A stretch of 9,197 nt of DNA, from positions 1 to 9,197 of the forward strand of contig CAYOAD010000166.1 in assembly GCA_964401845.1 (NCBI GenBank), given 5' to 3'. Numbering within the stretch: position 1 is the stretch's first letter; every line of letters begins with the position of its first letter. The position numbers and the translations under genes were made by a program. Shown piece by piece: positions 1-4,233 of the stretch. The stretch is from CAYFKJ01 sp964401845 (GTDB taxonomy: Bacteria; Pseudomonadota; Alphaproteobacteria; UBA2966). The notes beneath the pieces are model-generated. The model was not told where the DNA came from. It did no database searches and saw only the letters and a list, made by a program, of their open reading frames with translations.

Positions 1-179
1 GCAACATGTCGGAACGCCAGGGCAAGATCCTGCGCGAGGACATGGACAACATGGGGCCTGTCCGCCTGAGCGAGGTGGACGAAGCCCAGATGGAAATGGT
101 CCTCAAGGCAAAGGATCTGGCCAACAGCGGCGAAATCGTCATCGCCGATGGCGGCGGCGAGGACGAATTGGTTTATTGA
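1..179 (+). CDS. fliG: Flagellar motor switch protein FliG, C-terminal end (partial)
   Basis: Only the last 58 codons are present, read from base 3 to a TGA at 177-179; the gene begins outside the window. The peptide starts NMSERQGKILREDMDNMGPV, continues RLSEVDEAQ and ends GEIVIADGGGEDELVY. This is the conserved end of FliG: the NMS.R....LREDM...GPVRLS.V..AQ pattern, then the GEI(V/M)I strand and an acidic tail. FliG forms the switch ring on the cytoplasmic face of the flagellar basal body; its C-terminal domain, of which this is the last part, contacts the MotA stator and carries torque. In many alphaproteobacteria fliH and fliN follow fliG, but here the next gene is convergent and unrelated, so fliG ends its transcription unit. 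The family call is firm; the rest of the protein cannot be judged. Confidence 0.93.
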   Translation, partial: NMSERQGKILREDMDNMGPVRLSEVDEAQMEMVLKAKDLANSGEIVIADGGGEDELVY

Positions 180-200
180 CCGGATTGTGGCTCGGGATCG

Positions 201-1121
201 CTACGCCACGTCGTATTGGTCCTGATAGAACAATTCGAATACCGGCGCGAACCGCTCGAGGATCATCGATATTTCTTCCTGGCTAAGCATCTCCTGACTG
301 CGGCCGATCTGACCTTTGTTGAAAAACCTTTGCCCGTGACCGTAGGCGCTCAGGCGCGATTTACGAAAGAACTCGGATCCTTCGGCCCGATCGTGCGCAA
401 CGGATTGAGGGGCGTGCTTGCCTTGCGTGGAGATTACTTCGTCTTCCGCGCTGCGCAGGCGCTCGAACGAGCAAGAGTCATGGATTTTCATCAGGTCTTC
501 GTCGCTCTTCGGGGTCGAGAAGTAGAGCGAAAGGCGGGTCATCGTTTCCAGGGGCTTTTTGTGAATGTCTTCGTAGCGCACAATCAGCGCCCTGTGATTT
601 TCGGCTGTGTGCATCCAATTGATCGCGTGTTGAACAAGATTTGTTGTCGCCAAACTCGGCGCAATTTCCCTGATATCGCCTTGCTTGTCACAAAAATGGT
701 GGACGAAGTCGCGGAAGCGTCCGAGCCGGTCCTGCTCTGACAAGCGCCACCAGGCTTTACCCTCAGCCAGTGTCATGAAGTCGAAAAGCGAACAGACGAT
801 ATCGAGGGGATTGCGGATGACGTAAACCACGCCCGCCGTTTCGGCCGAATGTTCCTGGTCCAGATAGCTGAAAGAGAAATCCTTTGCGAGGATCTGTTGG
901 CCATAGTCACTGTGTGTTTTGAAGACAGCGGCTTCGCCGCCCAATTCCTCGCTCGAAATAAGTCTGGGTGGATGAATCGGATCATGCAAATCGGGGATGT
1001 AGCGTGCGATCTGCATATTGTTGTATTCGGCCTCGTTCCCCCAGAGCAAATTACCGATGAGCATCCGGGCCCAGGTATTTCCGGCCCTTGGGTAGGAGGC
1101 CAACCACACCACTCTCATCAC
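201..1121 (-). CDS. Sulfotransferase domain protein (PAPS-dependent, target unknown)
   Basis: A 306-residue protein of the Sulfotransfer_1 type, which moves a sulfuryl group from PAPS to an acceptor. Visible motifs are the 5'-phosphosulfate loop SYPRAGNTW (residues 9-17, matching the family PKSGTTW loop), FKTH (67-70) with the usual catalytic Lys/His region, the 3'-phosphate-binding stretch VIRNPLDIVCSLFDF (101-115), RYEDI (182-186), and a C-terminal NKGQIG (268-273) resembling the RKGxxGDW motif but lacking its D-W pair. There is no signal peptide or membrane segment, so it is probably cytoplasmic. The GTG start at 1121 overlaps the TGA of the upstream small gene (GTGA) and lies 9 nt after GGAG; an in-frame ATG at 1118 is nearly as good. 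It ends 21 bp from convergent fliG. GC is lower than in the right half of the window, hinting at acquisition. The acceptor (surface glycan, flagellin or small molecule) cannot be read from sequence. Confidence 0.88.
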   Translation of the reverse strand: MMRVVWLASYPRAGNTWARMLIGNLLWGNEAEYNNMQIARYIPDLHDPIHPPRLISSEELGGEAAVFKTHSDYGQQILAKDFSFSYLDQEHSAETAGVVYVIRNPLDIVCSLFDFMTLAEGKAWWRLSEQDRLGRFRDFVHHFCDKQGDIREIAPSLATTNLVQHAINWMHTAENHRALIVRYEDIHKKPLETMTRLSLYFSTPKSDEDLMKIHDSCSFERLRSAEDEVISTQGKHAPQSVAHDRAEGSEFFRKSRLSAYGHGQRFFNKGQIGRSQEMLSQEEISMILERFAPVFELFYQDQYDVA

Positions 1122-1270
1122 TGAGCCGCTCTCCCGGCATCATCAAGGGTTCGCGCCGTCTTCACGTGGTTGGCGACGCCCTGGGCATCTTCTGCCACGA
1201 GACGCGTGTAATCGGCCGCGTCATCCGCTGGAACTGCGGACAACAGTCGTTCAATCCCAATTTCATTCAT
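1118..1270 (-). CDS. Small hypothetical protein (50 aa) coupled to the sulfotransferase
   Basis: An unrecognised 50-residue protein beginning MNEIGIERLLSAVPADDAAD and ending TLDDAGRAAQ. It looks soluble, Ala- and Asp-rich and mostly helical, with no Cys, signal peptide or membrane segment. Its TGA (1120-1118) overlaps the sulfotransferase start, giving GTGATG, which strongly suggests translational coupling and is the main reason to believe it is real. About 60% of codons end in G or C, consistent with coding. I chose the ATG at 1270 because the upstream in-frame extension to an ATG at 1453 runs through AT-rich, promoter-like DNA and a large inverted repeat. The ribosome site is only a G-rich run (CGGGGGCG) and not a clear AGGAG. 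It could be a partner or regulator of the sulfotransferase. It could also be a chance ORF that only serves to load ribosomes. Confidence 0.5.
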   Translation of the reverse strand: MNEIGIERLLSAVPADDAADYTRLVAEDAQGVANHVKTARTLDDAGRAAQ

Positions 1271-1317
1271 CGATCGCGCCCCCGAGGTGCAGACGAATCC
1301 TACACAATCCTTGGTGG

Positions 1318-1386
1318 GTAAGCGAATCCGCTGCAACGAGTGAAGCCCCTGCAGGATGGCTTCGAGGAGGCCGTTGGATCGCTTAC
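1318..1386. repeat. Nested inverted repeat, possible leader hairpin or operator
   Basis: The outer arms are GTAAGCGAATCC (1318-1329) and GGATCGCTTAC (1376-1386), complementary over 11 bp with one bulged A. Inside, separated by 12 bases on each side, lies a second pair GAAGCC (1342-1347) and GGCTTC (1358-1363). At the centre is the 8-bp palindrome CCTGCAGG (1348-1355). Transcribed leftward it would be a long hairpin in the leader of the small ORF, ending 47 nt before its ATG. As DNA it could be a paired operator. There is no T-run on either side, so it is not a standard intrinsic terminator, and no clear target-site duplication supports a mobile element. Confidence 0.45.
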
Positions 1387-1462
1387 GGCTAACCGAATTT
1401 AAGTGTACGTTTTCCTTGCTTAATCTCTTCGTGGCAGCCCGATTTTTCCACACCCAACCGGT

Positions 1463-1468
1463 TATTAT
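1463..1468 (+). promoter_or_regulatory. Possible -10 box TATTAT placed for a leaderless antiporter mRNA
   Basis: TATTAT matches five of six bases of the sigma-70 -10 consensus. It ends six bases before the ATG at 1475, so transcription would start at or next to the start codon. The 20 bases before that ATG contain no AGGAG-like site, which fits leaderless translation. No good -35 is seen at 16-18 bp, so the call is weak. Confidence 0.22.
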
Positions 1469-1474
1469 TGCGGC

Positions 1475-2521
1475 ATGAACCTCTTTTCCCAGCTTCCACT
1501 ATCGGTCAACGTTTTGGCTTTTGCGGCGCTTGCCGCCGCCATCTGGATCGCCGGCACGCGCTTGTCCCATCTTGCCGATGCGATTGGGGAGCTCACCGGG
1601 ATCAGCAATGCCATCATGGGGTTGTTGTTTCTGGCCGGCATCACCGAACTGCCGGAACTGGTCACCACCGCCACCGCCGCCTTGAAGGGCAATGCCGTTC
1701 TTGCCCTCAACAACATGCTGGGCGGCATACCGATGCAGACGGCAATTTTGGTCGTGGCCGACTTGGCCGCCGTGGGCGTGATCCTAACGTCATCGCCGCG
1801 CAAGCTGACGCCGATCCTGGAAGGCGCATTGCTGGCTTTATTGCTGCTGGCCGTGTTCGCCGTTATCTCGGTGGGTGATATCGGCTTGGTCGAAGGCCTA
1901 GGCCTGGGCGTAACGGTTTTGGCGGGCTTGTATCTGTTGTTCATCTACGCGCTCAATCGCTACGACCGGGACCATGCCCGGCAACCGGTGGATGTGGTGA
2001 TGCCCACCGCGGGTGAACCGCAGGCAAACCCAAACGTGATGCGCGGCCGGTCACTTCGCGACCTGACGCTGCAGTCCTGCGGTGCGGCGGCGGTCATTCT
2101 GGGGTGCGGTATATTACTGGTGGAGGTCTGCGAAACCATCGCGGCGCAAAGTGCGCTCGGCGACAGCTTCGTTGGCGTAACCCTTTTGGCCACCACCACC
2201 TCCCTGCCGGAACTAAGTACGACCATCGCCGCCGTGCGCATGGGGGCCTACACCATGGCCATCGCAAACATCTTCGGCAGCAACATGTTGATGGTGTTCA
2301 TTTTGCTGCCCGCCGATCTGCTCTACCGTCAGGGGGAAATCCTCAGCCAGGCCGACCCCATCTCGCGCCTGGCATTGTTGTCGGGCATCGTGATGACGAT
2401 GATCTACGTGGTCGGCCTGATGGTGCGCAACAAACCCCGCGTTCTGGGTATTGGCATTGATTCCGTTGCGGTGACGGCCGTGTACCTAGGCAGTCTTTAC
2501 GTCTTCTACGTCATGCGTTGA
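1475..2521 (+). CDS. CaCA-family Na+/Ca2+-type cation antiporter, inner membrane
   Basis: A 348-residue, very hydrophobic protein with the two inverted alpha repeats of the Ca2+/cation antiporter superfamily. Repeat 1 is around residues 48-84 with GITELPELVTT and Glu61. Repeat 2 is around residues 233-270 with ATTTSLPELSTT, Glu246 and the closing IFGSN (267-271). The two Glu residues correspond to the ion-binding carboxylates of the family. About ten membrane segments can be drawn, split by a hydrophilic loop at roughly residues 162-197, and the length is usual for bacterial members. Repeat 1 departs from the usual GTSLPE and GNVxGSN (here GITELPE and NNMLGG), so ion preference is uncertain; Na+/Ca2+, H+/Ca2+ or K+ exchange are all possible. 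It is transcribed alone, converging with the lipoprotein gene across 23 bp. The ATG has no evident ribosome site. Confidence 0.87.
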   Translation: MNLFSQLPLSVNVLAFAALAAAIWIAGTRLSHLADAIGELTGISNAIMGLLFLAGITELPELVTTATAALKGNAVLALNNMLGGIPMQTAILVVADLAAVGVILTSSPRKLTPILEGALLALLLLAVFAVISVGDIGLVEGLGLGVTVLAGLYLLFIYALNRYDRDHARQPVDVVMPTAGEPQANPNVMRGRSLRDLTLQSCGAAAVILGCGILLVEVCETIAAQSALGDSFVGVTLLATTTSLPELSTTIAAVRMGAYTMAIANIFGSNMLMVFILLPADLLYRQGEILSQADPISRLALLSGIVMTMIYVVGLMVRNKPRVLGIGIDSVAVTAVYLGSLYVFYVMR

Positions 2522-2544
2522 TGTGTTGGCTTTTCCGATTCCGG

Positions 2545-3252
2545 CTAACGTTTGACATAAGAAAAACTTCCACCATCTCCGGGGAAAATCAGTTTCAGAC
2601 TTTGCCCGTTCTCGCTCAGGGTGGCCTGGAGAACGAGTGTGTTCCCATCCGATTCCTTGAGGTTCACGGCGCCTTCAGAAAGCGTAAACGGTCTGGTTTG
2701 CGAGAACGTCAGAGAAACTTTGACCATCCCCCGCGCAATTTCGAGTTCTCCTGAGGTAGCGGCGGCGAATACCTTCAACACGCTGCCGGCGACATCCAGG
2801 GCATACCTTCCTCGCAAGTTGGTCTCGGTAACCTCGTTTGAGGTAGCTTCGCCGGCCTTTCTGTTGAACACGAAGGTTTCGGCGACACCCTCGATATTGT
2901 CGACCAGCGTCAACCTGCTCCCGCCATTGCCGAAGGTCGCTTGTATGACGTCGGCGTAGCCGTCGCTGCCCGTTAAGGTGAGTGTGTCGCCGGAGAGAGT
3001 ATACGGCCGAGCGCCCGCGAACGTTGGACTGAACACTGTGGTGTTTCCATCGATTTCCAGCACTTCCGAAATCATCGCAAAGCCGCCATCGTTTTGTGGG
3101 TTGGCCGCAACGGCGTTCATGTTCAGATCGTACGTTCCCTGAAGATTGGCGATCGTAAGCGCATCCGGGGTGTTATCGCCGACGCCGGCACATCCAGTCA
3201 CCACGGTAATCAGCAAGATTGAAAAGCCAGACCGCCATACCGAATATCTCAT
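2545..3252 (-). CDS. Predicted lipoprotein with two tandem beta-rich domains, unknown function
   Basis: A 235-residue protein I cannot assign to a named family. It opens with a lipoprotein signal: positively charged MRYSVWR, a hydrophobic core, then lipobox VTGC with Cys21 as the lipidation site. Ala22 at +2 favours sorting to the outer membrane. The mature part is two copies of one domain of about 95-100 residues (roughly 32-131 and 141-235), rich in alternating hydrophobic and polar residues typical of beta-strands, reminiscent of lipocalin-like or META-like small barrels. A GGAGA ribosome site lies 7 nt before the ATG. It starts 54 bp after the lipid kinase gene on the same strand, with no terminator seen between, so it may be a distal member of that transcript. 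GC is lower than in the Mo-enzyme and msbA regions. Expression and function cannot be inferred further. Confidence 0.75.
   Translation of the reverse strand: MRYSVWRSGFSILLITVVTGCAGVGDNTPDALTIANLQGTYDLNMNAVAANPQNDGGFAMISEVLEIDGNTTVFSPTFAGARPYTLSGDTLTLTGSDGYADVIQATFGNGGSRLTLVDNIEGVAETFVFNRKAGEATSNEVTETNLRGRYALDVAGSVLKVFAAATSGELEIARGMVKVSLTFSQTRPFTLSEGAVNLKESDGNTLVLQATLSENGQSLKLIFPGDGGSFSYVKR
2548..2832 (-). repeat. Second copy of the duplicated lipoprotein domain
   Basis: Residues 141-235 of the lipoprotein. Landmarks shared with the first copy are NLRGRYAL (145-152), TRPFTL (186-191), SDG (201-203), QATL (209-212), LKL (219-221) and a closing FSYVKR. From TRPFTL to LKL the offset from copy 1 is a constant 105 residues with no gap; the N-terminal NLRG landmark is offset 109. 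The protein stops right after the last strand. Confidence 0.65.
2860..3159 (-). repeat. First copy of the duplicated lipoprotein domain
   Basis: Residues 32-131 of the lipoprotein. Landmarks are NLQGTYDL (36-43), ARPYTL (81-86), SDG (96-98), QATF (104-107), LTL (114-116) and FVFNR (127-131). A linker of about nine residues (KAGEATSNE) separates it from the second copy. The copies are clearly diverged, so the duplication is old and not an assembly artefact. Confidence 0.65.
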
Positions 3253-3259
3253 CGGATAT

Positions 3260-3264
3260 TCTCC
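3260..3264 (-). promoter_or_regulatory. Ribosome binding site of the lipoprotein gene
   Basis: GGAGA on the minus strand, 7 nt before the ATG at 3252. It is one of the clearest Shine-Dalgarno sites in the window and supports this start, which also places the signal peptide correctly. Confidence 0.7.
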
Positions 3265-3306
3265 GTTCGCCGAGCTTGCAACTTAACCGTTCAGTACTCC
3301 GCACCC

Positions 3307-4233
3307 CTACCCCGGCACGAGTAGTTTGATGCGCGCCGGGGCGATGGAAAACGTTACCGGCACCGAGCCGTAACGGTCGCCGTCGAGTTGCACGGGGTAG
3401 CCCGCCGGGGAGAGGATTTTAACCTCCCGCACGGCGCGCGTGATCTTGTCTGGCACCTGGGGGATGCGGCCCAGCGCAAAGGCAATTCCGTAGCGCAAGA
3501 GGTTCCAGCGCCCGTGGCTCAGGGCCGCCAGTACATGCAGCTTGCCGTCGTCAACGCGGGCCTCGGGCACCACGACGTGCGGACCGCCGAAACGGGAGAC
3601 GTTGGTCATGACGATGGTCGAGCCGGTGACGGGCTCGCCGTCCAGTTCGGCTTCAAACGACACGCCGCCGTCGCGCACCAGCGCGATAATCAGCGAGAGG
3701 ATGTAGGCGCCCCACCCAAACACGCGCTTGATCCGCGGATTAAGATACTTCACCGCTGCGGAATCGAGGCCGACGCCGGCTGTGATGAGGAAGGTGCGCT
3801 CGCCCGCCAGACCGACCGTGGCCTCGGTCACCCGCCCCGCCGAGATGGTTTCCGCCATGGCCCCGGCTTCCTGTTTGAGGCCGATGTCGAGGGCCAGTAC
3901 GTTGACAGTGCCGAAGGGAATGGTGGCGAAGGCCGGGCCGGCATAGACGCCGTTCTCCGCCTCGGCGTCGCCGGGCGAACCAGTGCCTGTGCAAGTCATG
4001 CCCTGAATCACCTCGTTGATGGTACCATCGCCGCCGGCGGCGACGACCGCGTCATAGCGGCTGTCGGCAACGGCCTGGCGGCTGAAGCGCTCGGCGTCGC
4101 CGGGGCCTTGCGTCACCCGCACCTCGACAACGCAGTTGCGTTCCTTCAGGGCGTCAAGAGTACGGCCGAACAGCTTTTTGCGCCGGCGGCCGGCGATGGG
4201 ATTGAAGACGATCAGGACGCGCCGGGCGGTCAA
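3307..4233 (-). CDS. Diacylglycerol kinase family lipid kinase (DAGK_cat / LCB5-YegS type)
   Basis: A 308-residue protein of the DAGK catalytic family, which phosphorylates lipid hydroxyls (diacylglycerol, sphingoid bases or related lipids) with ATP at the membrane surface. Motifs seen: NPIAG (11-15), the nucleotide loop GGDGTINEV (67-75), IPFGTVNVLA (105-114), equivalent to the family P.GT.N..A motif, and QLDGDRYG (282-289) near the C-terminus. About 15 extra residues, low in complexity (GTGSPGDAEAENG), lie between the GGDGT loop and the IPFGT motif. There is no signal peptide. The start is a TTG at 4233 overlapping the TGA of the Mo-enzyme gene (TTGA); the first strand begins four residues later, so no downstream start would work. 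Translation is probably coupled to the upstream gene. The lipid substrate is not readable from sequence; YegS- or BmrU-like roles are alternatives. Confidence 0.88.
   Translation of the reverse strand: MTARRVLIVFNPIAGRRRKKLFGRTLDALKERNCVVEVRVTQGPGDAERFSRQAVADSRYDAVVAAGGDGTINEVIQGMTCTGTGSPGDAEAENGVYAGPAFATIPFGTVNVLALDIGLKQEAGAMAETISAGRVTEATVGLAGERTFLITAGVGLDSAAVKYLNPRIKRVFGWGAYILSLIIALVRDGGVSFEAELDGEPVTGSTIVMTNVSRFGGPHVVVPEARVDDGKLHVLAALSHGRWNLLRYGIAFALGRIPQVPDKITRAVREVKILSPAGYPVQLDGDRYGSVPVTFSIAPARIKLLVPG

Larger units (their letters stand above)
1271..1474. promoter_or_regulatory. Divergent intergenic region between the small ORF and the CaCA antiporter
   Basis: These 204 bp separate two genes read away from each other, so promoters for both should lie here. 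The right third (about 1388-1470) is AT-rich compared with its surroundings. No convincing paired -35/-10 was found on either strand: TTGCTT at 1416-1421 lacks a matching -10 at 17-18 bp. The left part holds a nested inverted repeat (1318-1386) and a 7-bp direct repeat CGAATCC at 1294-1300 and 1323-1329. The minus frame stays open through most of the region, but its translation shows no family I recognise. Confidence 0.5.

Noticed and set aside
187..209. GTGGC/GCCAC hairpin between fliG and the sulfotransferase as a bidirectional terminator
   Set aside because: The stem is only 5 bp with a 13-base loop and no T-run follows on either strand.
216..740. Plus-strand ORF of 174 codons opposite the sulfotransferase
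   Set aside because: No family features, while the minus strand carries the PAPS-binding motifs in order.
1318..1386. Miniature transposable element (MITE)
   Set aside because: The inverted arms could be terminal repeats, but I see no flanking target-site duplication and no second copy in the window.
1271..1453. Extension of the small ORF to an ATG at 1453 (111 residues)
   Set aside because: The extra 61 residues run through the AT-rich promoter-like stretch and the nested inverted repeat, and resemble no family. The inner ATG at 1270 is more likely, though the longer form cannot be fully excluded.
2522..2544. Terminator between the convergent antiporter and lipoprotein genes
   Set aside because: The 23-bp gap holds a short T-run but no stem I can draw.
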